A stretch of 64,000 bases of DNA from Ustilaginoidea virens. Taxonomy: Eukaryota > Ascomycota > Sordariomycetes > Hypocreales > Clavicipitaceae. A program made the position numbers and the translations under genes. The stretch is taken from positions 4,684,501-4,748,500 of the forward strand of contig NC_057320.1 in NCBI RefSeq assembly GCF_000687475.1. The letters are read 5' to 3'. The notes under the pieces are model-generated. The model did not search any database and had not been told where the DNA came from. It worked only from the letters and a program-made list of their open reading frames with translations. This document shows, one piece after another, positions 1 to 14,289 of the stretch (its first letter is position 1; every line of letters starts with the position of its first letter).

Positions 1-822
1 CCCCTGGAGGCGCATTTGGATGCAGACGACGACGACGTCGATGCGGCCCGGGAGGCAGAGTCGATGGGCCGGTCGCGCTGGCTGCACTGCACGCCGCTCG
101 TGGGGTCGAACGGAAAAGTCGGCGTCTGGATGATTGTCATTGTGGATGACGAGTCGCAGCCCGAAAGCCTAGCCGCGAGGCGTAGTCACGCTGTGACGAC
201 GAACACGACGACGACGACGAAGCACCCGTCCGCCGTGTCGGAGCAATGTCCCGAGATGAACAGGAGCCAAGGTGCAAGACCGGCGACCCGACCGCGCAGA
301 GACTCTGAGACGCTTGGCCGGCCTACCGCAGCCCCGTCGCCCAGGAGCGAGGACGCATCCGCAGCCAAGACAGTCCAAAGCCAGCACTCTGCGAGCGGGC
401 TGCGGGCGCCGAGGCCCTCTTTGAAAAGCCCCGGCGTCCCAGCCCGATTCTTCACCCTCGACGCTCTCTCACGAGCCGCAACAGCAAGAAGAGCCGCCAG
501 CGGGCCCGCCGCACCGGCTTCGGATCCCATTCCCCAGCGGCGCGACAGGTCTAGAAGCCGCCCGGCCGGCCCGGCAGAGGAGAGACTGGACATCCCCGCG
601 CAGTCGTGGCCCACGCCGCCCAACAGTCCGCGAGGAAGCAAGCAGAGCAGAACGCGAGAGGCCACGGCACGCGTGCCCTCGGTCATCCACGAGGTCCCTG
701 CCGGAAAGAGCGGCTCCAGAAGCCGCGGCAGCCGCGAAGCGGATGCAGTCTCCCTGCGGAGCCAGGCAAGCCAGCTGAGCCAAAGCTCGGCATTCACGGT
801 CAAGATAGAGGAGGCATCGTAA
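1..822 (+). CDS. PAS-domain protein, C-terminal part (5' end outside window)
   Basis: The reading frame is open from the first base and stops at 822, so this is the 3' end of a longer gene. The translation has a short conserved block, HCTPLVGSNGKVGVWM followed by an acidic stretch, near residues 27-50. It resembles the last strands of the PAS domain in a fungal family of PAS/LOV-type proteins, in which the phrase 'TPL.GS...VGVWMV' closes the sensor domain. The remaining 200 or so residues are rich in Ser, Arg, Pro and Ala, look disordered, and carry no second domain. The likely role is small-molecule, redox or light sensing, but the ligand pocket lies outside the window. No intron is needed. 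Family assignment is moderately sure; function is inferred. Confidence 0.6.
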   Translation, partial: PLEAHLDADDDDVDAAREAESMGRSRWLHCTPLVGSNGKVGVWMIVIVDDESQPESLAARRSHAVTTNTTTTTKHPSAVSEQCPEMNRSQGARPATRPRRDSETLGRPTAAPSPRSEDASAAKTVQSQHSASGLRAPRPSLKSPGVPARFFTLDALSRAATARRAASGPAAPASDPIPQRRDRSRSRPAGPAEERLDIPAQSWPTPPNSPRGSKQSRTREATARVPSVIHEVPAGKSGSRSRGSREADAVSLRSQASQLSQSSAFTVKIEEAS

Positions 823-1514
823 CAGATTGGGCGGGCTAGGTGTTCAAGGCTACCGCAGTAGGACGGTGGGTATTCGTCCTCGCATCGGTCGGCTCGGGGA
901 GAAGGACCGCGAGCGCTGCACATGCATAATAAAGGAAACTAGATGGGATCTGAGGATGGGCGCAAGCGTGTCGGAGGTTTATGGCGTGACCTGAGTTTGC
1001 GACACGAAAAGGACGATAGAGCGATGGCTAGGGTTGGAAGCGCGGCTGTCACGCACGGGCCACTATTGCGAACACAAACTGCCCCGTATTTTCTTTTGTG
1101 CCGCTCCAGATATGTGGATTCTCTTTTGTGGAAACGGAGCGGGGCTGTTCCAAGGTAGGAGGTAGTTCACTGACAGGAGTACCTCTATATGCCAGACGTG
1201 TTTAGTGCCCACCAAGGTTCCTAACCTAACCTAGTACTCCGTATGTTTCTAATGACCTTGGGCCAAAATTAGTGGGTTGTAGGAAGGTTGATTCTCTCAG
1301 CTAAATCTACTTCTGAACCCCACTATTCTACTGCGTACCTTCCAACACTTACCCTAGTCCTGGTGCCTAGCACCTGCCACACAGCACCTACCCTTTGACG
1401 CTCTCCTGCCCCTGCGCCACATTCTGCGCTTGGCCAACAATAACGTCGAATCGCTGCCCCACCGCGGTTAGCACAACGGTCATTGGTTCCTGCTGCCTGC
1501 ATGCACGTGGCAGG
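823..1514. other. intergenic, 3' flanks of PAS gene and permease
   Basis: The PAS gene and the permease converge here. No convincing coding region is seen. The stretch holds one copy of the dispersed motif TACTCCGTA (1235-1243) and a CCTAACCTAACCTA block (1220-1233). Confidence 0.6.
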
Positions 1515-2407
1515 TCACTGAACTTCACTCAAACTCACCGGGCCCAGGAACGTCCTGCCACACACCAGCCAGTACAAACCCACCAGGACGGCCAAAATGC
1601 CCAGCACAACCGGCACATAATCTAGAGACGGCTCGTCAGCATACGCACCGGGGGCGGCTGGCCTGGGCCGGGCCAGCCATGAAATGCAGCAGCAACGTAC
1701 TCATGTTGTCCGACGACACCGGCAGACTTGTCGGGAAACAAAAAAACTGCAACCCCGCCGTCAGCAAACCGAACTCCGCGGTCAGCACCACCGCCACGCG
1801 CCGAAAGCATGAAAAGAAATAAAAAAAAAAAAAAAAAAAAACCTCACCACAGAGGTCACCGCGAGATACGCCAAGGCCACGGCATTCACCAGGTACCCCA
1901 GCCGCCGGCCCATCTGGAACGGCGTCGTGGCCGTGCGGTGATCGGCTAGCACATCCCTCCCCCTCCAGAGCAGCACGGCAATCGGCGCGGCGTACGACAC
2001 GTCGAGCAGGATGGTGCACGAGGCCACGTAGGCGCTAAACGCCACCGCCGGGCCGAGGTACAGCAGCCCAAAGCACGCGTTGAAGACGTAGCAGAGGACG
2101 AGGGCCGGCACCGGCACGTGCAGCCCCGGCGCGATGCGGGCGAAGACGCGGTGCAGGACGATGCCCCGATCGCGCGCCATGGCGTACAGCAGGCGGCTCG
2201 CCGAGGTGATGCTCGCGCTGCAGCCGTTGACGAAGCACGCGGCGAGCGCGAGGCTGAGGACGGTGGCGGCCGCGCGGCTCTTGGTCGCGAGCAAGATCAT
2301 CTCGACGACGGGCATGCCGGTTGCGGTGGCTAGGACCTGGTCCGGGGAGGAGAGGCAGAAGAGCATCACCAGGATGAAGAGCGTGCCTCTGCGCATTTCC
2401 CTCGTCA

Positions 2408-2456
<49 letters not shown>

Positions 2457-3654
2457 GTTCTTTTCTTCCCCTTTTGGGGTGGCTTTGGGGTGGCTGCGTT
2501 GACGCAGAGGGCAGGTGGTTCTCACGTTGCGCCTCCGACGGCTATGGCGTACATCAACGCCCGGGGACTGTCTCGTGCCGGGTTCGGCATCTCCTCCGTC
2601 ATGTGGAGCACCACGTCGAACGCGACGAGAGACAGAGACGACTGGAGCAGACCTAGGATCCAGGACACGCCGTCCGGCCACCCGGTCCTGTTCTCGAAGT
2701 GGGCGAAGACGAACTCGGCGTCGGTCTTGTCAGACATGGCCAGGAGGACGATGCTGATGACCACGAAGCCGAGGATGGACCAATACACTGGTGCCGCCCA
2801 CTGTCAGATTGGGGGTTTCTGTCGGGTCATGCATGGGAAGTGGTCCCTTACGTGCGCAATCGTTCCACGTGCCCAGAATCTTGTTGCCCCAAATGTTGAC
2901 GGCCGTCGTTGCCGTCAGAATGGCCAGGTAGATGCCGTAGGTTCTCGCAGCAGTGATTTCGTAGCTTCCGTTGGACGCAACCACCGCACCGGCCGAAACA
3001 AACTGCGCTACTGGGCATCAGCACGACCGCTCCGTACTTGAAATCCAAAACACCAAAACCCGACGCCGGTTCTTGGGGTTTTTTTTTTTTTTTTTTTTTT
3101 TTTACCCCCAAAGTAGCCCTGCACCGTGACAACGACGAGCCATCCCGCGATGCTGATCCAGCCGACCGCGAAGCTCTGCACCGCACCACCCGACACCTGT
3201 CAGCGACAGCCAGGGCAAGGGGGAGGGGGGGGGGAACAATCATCCGGGGCCAGCAAACCATGGGGTTCCTCCACTCTGGGCTGCACAGCGCAAACACGAA
3301 GTGGTACTGTCCGCCGGCCGTGGGCCACAGGGCACTCAGCTCCCCGAGACTGGCCGCGACGCAGAGGCAGCAGACGACGCAGAAGACGAAGCCGTAGAGG
3401 AAGGCGACGGACCCGCCGGACGGCAGGACGAGGCCGATGGATCCCGCGAGGGCGATCCACGTGCTGTAGGGGTCAGCGTCGCCGGGGCCAGGACGGATTC
3501 AACTCCGCTTCCTTCTTCTTCTTCTTCTTCTCCTTCTTCTTCCTCTCTTACACGGGGGTGCGAGTTGCGCTGCGTACTTGAGAATGGCAAAGGCCATGGC
3601 CAGCGTCGACAGCGCCGACAGCCTCTGCTGCAGCGCGCCGGTCGGTTGGCCCAT
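1515..3654 (-). CDS. APC-family amino acid/GABA/choline permease
   Basis: This is a plasma-membrane amino acid, polyamine or choline transporter of the APC superfamily. Eight exons are inferred on the minus strand: 3654-3578, 3463-3259, 3175-3106, 3007-2852, 2787-2526, 2388-1848, 1746-1701 and 1621-1515. They sum to 1464 nt, giving 487 residues. Family hallmarks are TAGGQYHF in the second exon, HMTEEMPNP, CLSSPDQVLA, FFCFPTSLPV and NMNYVPVVLG. About twelve hydrophobic segments can be read. The second intron (3258-3176) has an alternative acceptor that would add six residues. An in-frame ATG at 3729 could extend the N terminus, since relatives usually have a longer cytosolic tail. Several introns hold long homopolymer or CT runs. 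The gene is divergent from the amine oxidase at 4311, which suggests it imports that enzyme's substrate. Substrate specificity cannot be read from the sequence. Confidence 0.85.
2412..2458. repeat. (CT)n microsatellite inside permease intron
   Basis: A nearly pure CT dinucleotide run lies wholly inside the intron 2525-2389 of the permease. Confidence 0.9.
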
Positions 3655-6176
<2,522 letters not shown>

Positions 6177-6237
6177 GTCAGAGGAGCTTATAGCGAAATG
6201 GGGTTCCGGGGAAAGCATTCCAAGGAATGCTTCAAAG

Positions 6238-6277
<40 letters not shown>
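6238..6277. repeat. T26-A14 inverted homopolymer between convergent genes
   Basis: Twenty-six T are followed directly by fourteen A. The tract lies 62 bp after the oxidase stop and 68 bp before the stop of the convergent transcription factor. A hairpin or a two-way 3'-end signal is possible. Confidence 0.85.
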
Positions 6278-6279
<2 letters not shown>

Positions 6280-6344
6280 AAAGAGAAGAAAAGAAAAGAA
6301 AGGAAAAACAAACTATTGTCGTACAAAGTCGGTCACCAAAGGAG

Positions 6345-8041
6345 TCACATGATTAGAATGGGTCGTTGGTGGGTTACGATTTCCGTCCAGTTTGCCGTCT
6401 CCTGTCTTGCCCAAATGTAATCCAGCGTCTGAAGAGCAAGTGGAATGCTTCCGAACCTGGTACATTGGAACAAGCCCTTGAGCCTGTTGTAGAAAAAGTC
6501 ACGGTGTTCAGGCAGGGAGCTTTCTGCGGCGGCTACGAAAAAAGCCCAGACGAGGGCGTGACTGCCGTCGGCGTCGGGGCCCAGTTTCATGGCGGTCTGC
6601 CGAAGGCGCTCCACGGCATCTGCCGAAGACTCCGGCGTGGCCTGGTGGGAGGCTCGGTTGCGGTAGATGGAGCAGGCTTGGCGGATGGCATCCTTCATGA
6701 TCATGACGTTGCTGTAGTTTTCCTGGTTGGACGCTAGCGCTGGGTGAGACGTCATGAAGTCGAGGTAGTAATCGGGCGACGTCGACAGCGTCTGCACGCC
6801 CTGGCTTTCGCTCGACAGCGGGAAGCCAAAGAGCTGGAACCTAGAAGAACGACACGGCACGATACGGATCAGCGAGGCCCTTGGTTACGCTACTTAGAGA
6901 GAGGAGGAAGGAAGAGGAAGGGAGGAAGGCGTGAGGGGGGGGGGCGGGGCAGGTAAGAATCCATGACAAAAGAGTCTGGTTGCCAACATTTTGGTCTGTT
7001 CTGCCACAAAGGCCTTGGTGGCGTCCGACAGGGACGCGTCGTCAGCAGCCGACTGCGCCAGGCGGGACAGCAGCTGCAACAAGTAGACGTAGTTGCTCGA
7101 GCCGGTAATGGTGTCACCGACGAGAAGCACCAAAATGGTGGCCCAGGTCGACAGGCTGCAGAAGGTCCGCGGGTCCAAGCGGAGGGATTGCTGCCGCAGC
7201 CGGGACAGGATGAGCTCCTGGCTGCGTTCCGCCGCAGCGTGCATGGACGGGATCTTTTGGGCGAGATGGAAGGCCGCGACGACGGAGACGGCCTGGCCCA
7301 CGAGCCCGTTCTGGCAGGCCAGCGGCAGGAGAATCTGCCGGTAGCCGTTGCCCTGGAAATCAAAGACGACCATTTTCGACGCGATGAAGTTGGAAACTGC
7401 GCGAGCGCGTGAGCCCCATGCACCATGCTTCATGCAACGGCGGGCGGGGGCTGGTTTCCCTTACAGTGGTCAAAAAACACCCGCGACCGGCACGGCACCG
7501 TTTGGAGCGCGCCGCGGAGGCACCCGGACGACCCGGCGGCGCTGCCTCTTGGCACGACGGCGCGCGCGGCTGTGGCCGAGGCCGTGGCCGTGGCCGTGGC
7601 CGTGGCTGTGTCTGTGTCTGTGTCCGTGTCCGTGTCTGTGGCTGTGGTGGTCGGAGGGGCCCCGGCGCAGCTGCCAGGCCGAGGCGCGCTGGACGACGCC
7701 TCAAGCTGCCATGTGGCGGCGGCGGTGCCCTCCTGCAGGCTCTGCTGGACCCATGTGAGGTCCTTGGGTGGTGCGGCGGCGGTGACGGCCCAGGGCGCGA
7801 CGGGGCCGGCCTGCCTCTTCCGCATGTGCTTGCTGAAGCGGCACTCGAAGCCTTGCCCGGAGCACGCGATCCCCTTCTTGCGGCACTTGAGGCATTCCGG
7901 TTCGGTCTTGTCGCAGCGCACGCGGCGCATGCGGCACTCGCAGCAGCCTACAGGAAGGATGGCGCCCTGGTTAGCAGGCGCGCGGGGTGGACAACGGCGA
8001 GGTGCGCGGGACTTGCCGTCGTTTCTCTTGGCCAGCGACAT
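6345..8041 (-). CDS. Zn2Cys6 transcription factor with Fungal_trans_2-type domain
   Basis: This is a nuclear DNA-binding regulator. The zinc cluster is CCECRMRRVRC followed by DKTEPECLKCRKKGIAC, with spacing Cx2Cx6Cx6Cx2Cx6C, which fits the family. The middle has the phrase KMVVFDFQGNGYRQILLPLA, typical of the PF11951 regulatory domain. Exons are 8041-7465, 7396-6988 and 6840-6345. A further 48-nt in-frame intron (GTTGTC...CTGTAG, about 7996-7949, branch GCTAAC) probably lies just before the zinc cluster. With it removed the protein is 477 residues, and 493 without. The donor at 6987 (GTTGGC) is weak, but the join restores the frame and the family phrase FQLFGFP. An ATG at 8062 is an alternative start. 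A Thr-Asp/Thr-Ala dipeptide repeat separates the two domains. Its position next to the oxidase and permease suggests it controls them. Confidence 0.85.
7571..7650. repeat. hexanucleotide repeat coding for Thr-Asp / Thr-Ala
   Basis: On the plus strand GGCCGT and GTCTGT units repeat. On the coding strand they give alternating Thr-Ala and Thr-Asp within the linker of the Zn2Cys6 factor. Confidence 0.85.
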
Positions 8042-8130
8042 GGATGATGATGATGGGCACACACGACCTCGGCGCCTCCGGTGCTGCAGCGTAGCGACCC
8101 GTTGGGGTGATGGGGGGTGATGGGGTTGAT

Positions 8131-8186
8131 GGTGCGTCGGTGCGTCGGTGCGTCGGTGCGTCGGTGCGTCGGTGCGTCAGTGCGTC
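8131..8186. repeat. 8-bp tandem repeat (GGTGCGTC) x7
   Basis: Six exact GGTGCGTC units and one AGTGCGTC unit lie end to end, just upstream of the start of the Zn2Cys6 gene, in its promoter or 5' leader. Confidence 0.9.
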
Positions 8187-11100
8187 GCGGCGTTGCACGC
8201 AATGCGGGGAAGAACGTTGAAAGTCTCCGTTGGGGTGGTGGTGTGGTGATGCGCGAACTCCTTTTCTTTTATACAAAGCGCTTGTCCCTTGCCGGCCGGC
8301 TATCGTCGACATGCCGAGCGCAGGGAAAGCGGCTGGTCTTACATCCGCGGTAAAAGCAAGCGGGGCGGTTCCTTCCTCTTGAGGCGCTAGCATGGATGAT
8401 GATTTGCTTCCACGATGGAAATTGGGAGCCTGCATGTGGGAAGGGGGCACCCGGCCCTAGGTGGGTCGGGCCGGGCACGCACACGCACACGCACAACCCT
8501 TGCGCGCAACAAACAGGACAAAATAATCATGTGCGCTGCACAAGGTACCTTCAATGCTTGCAGACGACCAAAGTCACCTGTTGCTTTTCATTCCCGGCAT
8601 TCATCTGTCCACGCTGCCTTGTCCAGCCGACCATGTCTGCGACCACCTGCGTTGGGTCGCAGCCCGGGCAGCAAAGACTCGAAGTCACTAGATTCGCAAG
8701 AAGAAGCAATAGCAGCAATAGCAGCATGCTTGTGAGCTGTAATACGTCGTTGAAACGATGCAGCCTCTTTCTTTCGAGCAAGGGCATTTGCCTCTAGAAT
8801 GTAGACCGATGTCCGCTGGAAATCAATTTCCATTTGGACTCAATGTTTGTTTGTATCCCAGTCATTGTATCAAGTCGAGAGGAGTGTAACGTAGTGGTTT
8901 CCGGGCGCTGCTCTTGGTTTCCCATATCCAGGATTTCTGATGCTGGCTTCGGTTAGTGAGACGTAAAAGAGTAGCTGTGTCCGCATGGCTTTGGGCAGCC
9001 AATTTTTATAGTATAGCTGGTCTTTGAATCCACTTGGTCGACTTGTAATGATGTTTCGCCAGTGTAGGTAGACCACGTCCCCCTCCCGAGACTTGTCCCT
9101 CCGCTCTTATCAGATTGCACTCTGCACTCCTAGCTCGATGCCTGCCTGCCCAAAAGTCTAAGCATCCAAGCCAATCATCACTGGCAGTGGACATCACACC
9201 TCGTCTCGGCACTATATCTGTTCGACATGGCATGCATCTTCGACTGCGCTTCTACACTGCCGCACCCTGCTACCAAGCTCATCGTGCAAGCCAGTCATGT
9301 AAAAGTCGGCACCGATCGTCTGTAATCTCTGCTCTCTGCGTACGAGGTGGATGATGACGAGCTTGACATGCTACTCTTTTTTCAAGAGCCACGCAGCCGG
9401 ATACAGCTAGGTAGCTCGCTCATCGAGGCACTAAGCGAGGACTCGTCAGAGGAGGAACTAAAGACTGATGGGCGGTAATTGCGCGAACCTGGCTCTCGCG
9501 CCAACCGTCAGTCGCGGCCTATCGCAGCCAAGAGGCTATGGCGACGGATGAGGTCGACTATGAAGTTCCTCTGCAGACTTGGAATTTGTGGTGCGAGGCT
9601 GTTGGCTGGTGGCTGGCGGCTGGTGGCTAGTGGCTAGTGCGGAATCGGAGGCTCGGGTACCTGATCCACTGTTCTGATTGGCTTTCTTTCTGCAGCCGTC
9701 AAGATTCCACACCACCATCAGCCCTTGCCCTTATTGGTTCATATCCTAGCCCGCCGCCGTCAAACCACCCATCTATCTACTCATCTCAACGTCCGACCAA
9801 CTCTGTCACAGGATCCGTACAATGCTACTCCGTGCAGCGACAGCATCGTCCTCTTCCCTTGGCTTTTAAAACGACGAAGCGACAAACATTAGGCAGCAAT
9901 TGCACACTCTGCTCCTTGTTTCCTTGGCTTCTCTGGTTTCCTACAGCCCACGCAGGGTGGGCACGTGAGTGAGACAAGGACTCGGCACACGTCGCAACCT
10001 GGTAAGCTTGGCATCGCCATTGCGGGTCTGCGCCAGGTCCCCTGAATTTTCGACTCACCCTGGTCGTACCTCAACGGCCGCCTTGATTGACGTTGACATC
10101 GGCGTTCGGTGATGCTGGCTGGTTGCCGAGACAGCGTCCTGTGTAACCGCTTTTTGTACGGCCATTCAACAGGCTTGATGCTGTTGATGACACAAATATT
10201 TCTGCGGGCCACAGCGTCAGTTTTGTGATACCTGCGACCCCCTTTGTTGACAAATCATTCCCGGCAGCATCGTCATTGACAACCGATATCTGTTCCTAGG
10301 ATGCTAACGAAATCCTGGTCTGTCGGTTGTAGCCCTGAATATCCCACCGTCTGCCACATACGACCACAGCCGCTTGAAAGCTTTGGATCCCGTCCGATCT
10401 CCGGTAAATAAGCAAGCGAGCGCCAGGTTAGTAGTTGGGTCGGTGACGACCAGCGAATCTCTGGTGTTGTATGTTCTTTTTGTCCCCGCCCCCCTCTCCT
10501 TTATGCGACTTTGGCAAAAAAAACATCCGTAGTTGACTTTGAGTTTTGATGCTAGCTGTATGAGAAACAGCATGTGGATTTTGTACCTGCATTCATTCTG
10601 TCTACCAACAGAGGCATGAAGATGGGGGCGTGGCAGGTTGCTGACCCCGAATCAGCCGTTGCGGTCTGCTTGGCGCCACGGTTCCCAAGGGGGGGGGGGG
10701 GGAGAGGACGCCCCAAAGGCCGCAAATGATGCTCGTTACGGGACAGCGTGCCATGGTTTCGCAGGCTTGTCGATGACACCTACATCCTCACCGACAATCC
10801 ATCTCGGCAGGTCGCAACCAAGCCATGGCAGCGATGGCCCTCATGATGACTGATGACCCGAAAACCACTCCAAAAACCTTGTCCCTTTGGTGGCAAACCG
10901 TGGTCGCAACGCGTGAGACTATTTTGACAAATGAAAAGCAAGCGACACCCACGAATGTGATATCGTCACTTGCCATGTGTTAGCAACCGAGGCGGCACAA
11001 ACACGTCATACCGACAAGTCAAAAGTCCTGCCGGGCTTTCCCCAGTACGCTTCTATAAGATTGCAACGAATTTCATGGTCGCTCAGGGATCGTAAGAGGC

Positions 11101-12845
11101 AGCCTTGACAAGCAAGCCGCGAATCAAAAGGCCGCATTCTCGGGGGCTAGAACGCGTCAATGAGACGTGGTCCCTCGGAGCGGATCCAGGAACTGGGTTC
11201 GGAGATTTTTAGTGTTTGGACCTGATTGATCGGCAGGATATGTCCCGGAAACAAGCATGGGGCTGTCACGTCGAATGGTCCCAGGCTCGGATCATGTTCC
11301 TCGGCACTTTTCGCCGGGGCTAGCGTGGACATTTGACGAGTGCGACCCCTTGGACAGATGGCCACGGCAGGGCGGAATACGTACGGAGTACCCCGTACTG
11401 ATGGAATGCTCCGAGACCCTCCCCTTTTACCAGGGTACTGATCCGCGCTGCTCCGCCTCCGCACTGCCAACGGGACTGGCTGGCTGGCTGGGCTCGCACC
11501 TGCGAATCGCGGGATCGTCCTGGTCCGCCTGCTCCCGCACGACCCATGTGCATCCAAGGATTGCATGATTTATCGTTACACGGCGCTGCAGAGATGCCTC
11601 AGTCCAGCTGGGGTTGACTTGCTGCGCTCATTCGGGGAGAGGCTGCATAGAAAGCAAGCATATGAAGGTAAGACATGGCTTGTTTTTTTTTTTTCTTCTC
11701 TTTTTTAATTCCGGGACCAAAGTCGACAGCCAGACTCCCTCGCTCCCGTGTACTCCGTACTGAGTGCGGAGACGACTGAGACCAGCGAGAAAAGGGGTGA
11801 GAAACAGTCTGCCAAGCCGCTTGCCCTGGCCCTCGTTTTGGCAGCTTTGAAGTACCGACTGCTCCGGAGTCCGCAAGGGCCCTGACTCCTTAGTAGGGCT
11901 GAACTGATGAACTGCATGAGCTGAAGCGGGCTCTCGCCAGCATCCCTATATGTGGCCGTAGAAGAGCCGACAGGCGACGGGCCGTCGGGAACCAATGCGC
12001 AGGGGCAGCGCCGCATTCTCTGTCTTTTTTCCCTCTTTTTCATCTCCCCCCCTCTCTCTCTTTTTTTTTTTTATTTAATTTATTTTTATCTTTATATTAT
12101 TTTATTTCTCTCTTTCCTTTCCCTTCCTCTGGTCCTCGTCTAGGCCAAGCGCAGACGCAGCGCATCCCACCGCGCCAATCCAACGCGGTGCGACTCTTTC
12201 TTGCCTCTTCCCAGAGCCAACGCGCGAAATCGCCGTGGCACCTCGCCCGCATATGCCGTGCGCCTTACCCGACATGATTTCCCGGTCCCCAAGCTGAAGT
12301 GAAGAATGCCGAGGGAGATCGCCGAGCAGAGAGCCCACGCTGACGGCAAGGGCGCAGGGGCAAAGGCTGGGGGAGGAGCCTGGGCTTTCGCATCCTGTGG
12401 CTTGGTGGGGGGACGACTGTGAGAGGCCAAGTTTCTCCCCCTGGCCTTGGTATTGATTCCTCTCTCAGGGGAGAGGGCGCGTGTCGTCGTCCCGTGGCTG
12501 AGGGGGAAATGAGCAATGTGTCGATAAAGTAGATCAAGCTGACGGCGCCGAGCTGAAGTGGCGTGTTCATGGGCCAGTGTGTTCCGATGCCCATTGCACG
12601 GCGGCACTCTGTGCGATGTTGATTTCTCCTTGGGAGGGAGGCCTTTGGTTCGTGGCTCGCGCGCTGCCTGCCGGGCATGCCGCTCGGCTGCCATGTGCGC
12701 GGATGGGCAGTTGAATTCTCCCCCCGGACGTGGTGTGTGATGCGTTGGGGTCGCAGCGGCTTGCGACTGCCTGGTTCGCATCAGCCGTAGCCTGTGCTCC
12801 GTTTGCCAGAGTCCATCGAAGCCATGCCGTGACGCTCGAATCGTG
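8187..12845. other. long region without a convincing gene
   Basis: About 4.6 kb hold only short or low-complexity open frames. None shows a recognisable domain, and none could be extended by splicing. Features seen are a GGCTGGTGGC-type run near 9598-9640, a G11 tract near 10690, two copies of the TACGGAGTA motif (11382-11390 and 11751-11759), and a T/A/C-rich stretch at 12025-12125. A lineage-specific gene or a non-coding RNA cannot be excluded. Confidence 0.5.
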
Positions 12846-12853
12846 TATAAATA
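12846..12853 (+). promoter_or_regulatory. TATA box of the small secreted-protein gene
   Basis: TATAAATA stands 124 bp before the ATG at 12977, in a region without other AT-rich sequence. This is a good position for a strong, inducible fungal promoter. Confidence 0.6.
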
Positions 12854-12976
12854 GCCAACTCTGCTCCCCCGGGACAAAGGAACCCTCATCATCAGCACAC
12901 AGAAACCTGCCACTCATCCACTCGTTCAAACAAAAGCATCCTTTGATCAAAGTTGCCCCCCTCCGCTCTCTTCAAG

Positions 12977-13338
12977 ATGAAGTTCGCCCTCGCCACCGTC
13001 TTGGCCCTCGCCACCGCCGCCCTGGCCGCTCCCACCGAGTCGAGCCCCAGCCAGTGCAAGCACCTCGTCTGCACCGACAGCAGCCTCCTCGTGCTCGACC
13101 TCGACGTCCAAGTCGACGTCGACGTCCTGGGCCTCATCGACATTGACGTCGACCTCGACCTCCAGGTCGACCTCCTCAAGCACCACCGCAAGTGCAAGGC
13201 CGTGTACTGCTGCCCCAGCAAGTGCGAACAGGTACGTGTGTCGCGGGCGCGGACGGACACCGTCTCGGCCGGGAACGGCAAGGCTGACGGCACGAGCAGG
13301 GCAAGCACATCCCCGACAGCTGCCACCGCTACGATTGA
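12977..13338 (+). CDS. small cysteine-containing secreted protein (candidate effector)
   Basis: Exons 12977-13231 and 13300-13338 give 97 residues. The donor is GTACGT, the acceptor GAGCAG, with GCTGAC as branch site. Residues 1-19 are a clear signal peptide (MKFALATVLALATAALAA). The mature part has two Cys near its N terminus (QCKHLVC), then about 26 residues in which Asp alternates with Val, Leu or Ile (LDVQVDVDV, IDIDVDLDLQVDL), then a Cys-rich tail (KCKAVYCCPSKC and one Cys in the second exon), seven Cys in all. The spacing does not fit hydrophobins or CFEM domains. Alternating residues of this kind favour a beta strand with one acidic and one greasy face. A TATA box lies upstream. No homologous family is recognised; a secreted role on a host or surface is inferred only from its make-up. 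Confidence 0.75.
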
Positions 13339-14289
13339 GCGTTTCCGGCGCGGTCCCATGAATGGTTGCGGCGTGGGGATGCCGGGACGAGGGTGTACTC
13401 AGGGTTCGTTTCGACTGCATATACGGGGTCTGGCGGGCAGCCGAGCCGGGGGATGACATTGGCCGGGCGTTCTGGAGGCCCTGCGGTGGTGGCGTCGTTC
13501 TTTCGCTGGCTGCCCGGCAGCCCTTTGGCCGTAGTATTAATACACTAGTTTAGCTTTGTGCCGGGTGTGTTGTGTCGTGGTCATCGTGTTTGCGTGGTGC
13601 GCTGGCGTTGACTGGTTACTGGGGCGTGGTTGGCTGCAGCATGGGCAAATAGTCCTGCAGAAGGCCTGCTCCCCTTCCGGGACGCTGCCATTCCGGCCCC
13701 CGGGGGTAGAGTGGCAGGATTTACCGTCCAGCGCAAGAGGCGGTACTAGCTCCTTTATTGTGCTGACCTTGGTGGAAGTCCTGGGGTTTTAAGGACAGCC
13801 GTAAGAGAAGATTGATAAATAAATTACTTGGCAGATATGCATCTCTAGACTTCGCCCTAAAAGTGTCCTTCTATTTCTAATATAACGAGAGAAGTCCCAC
13901 GATCCACTGCATCTATAGTACGAGCTGCTACAAGTTGCCCTTGTGCGATGCACAGATAGTACCAAGTATGAAAAAGTGCAGTAGAAGATGGTAAGTAAAG
14001 GAGTCAAGGCAGAGTGAAGTCACCTAAGCTGTAGGGGCGCATACGAAATAAAACAAAATTTTGTATAGTTTTCTGTAGATGTCTAAGAAGGAAGGAAGGA
14101 AGGAAGGAAGGAAGGAAGGAAGGGAGGAAAGTGAGGCTGACGATGTGCACAGTATCCATGTGAGCAAAGGTAATGTGTGGTGTAGCTGGGTGGAGCCAAT
14201 GTAGGCCCTATACAGCGGGGCGCAGGCTCGTCAGCCAATCAGAAGCGATCCGACAATATATGCCGACATGGACTTTGCAGCCAAATCGA
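13339..14289. other. intergenic region, AT-richer than flanks
   Basis: No coding frame is supported. It serves as the 3' side of the two converging secreted-protein genes. The stretch 13800-14060 is AT-rich, and a GGAA/AAGG tetranucleotide run lies at about 14087-14122. Confidence 0.6.
14087..14122. repeat. (GGAA)n tetranucleotide microsatellite
   Basis: Nine or so GGAA units in tandem, located between two convergent secreted-protein genes. Confidence 0.85.

Noticed and set aside
1220..1233. CCTAACCTAACC as telomeric repeat
   Set aside because: The period is five, not the fungal TTAGGG six, and there are only two units in unique DNA.
8131..8186. regular 8-bp repeats, considered as a CRISPR-like array
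   Set aside because: There are no spacers, and the genome is eukaryotic; it is a plain microsatellite.
12140..12913. 257-residue open frame on the minus strand before the small secreted gene
   Set aside because: Composition looks random (many His, Arg, Pro), no domain is seen, and it overlaps the TATA box of the plus-strand gene.
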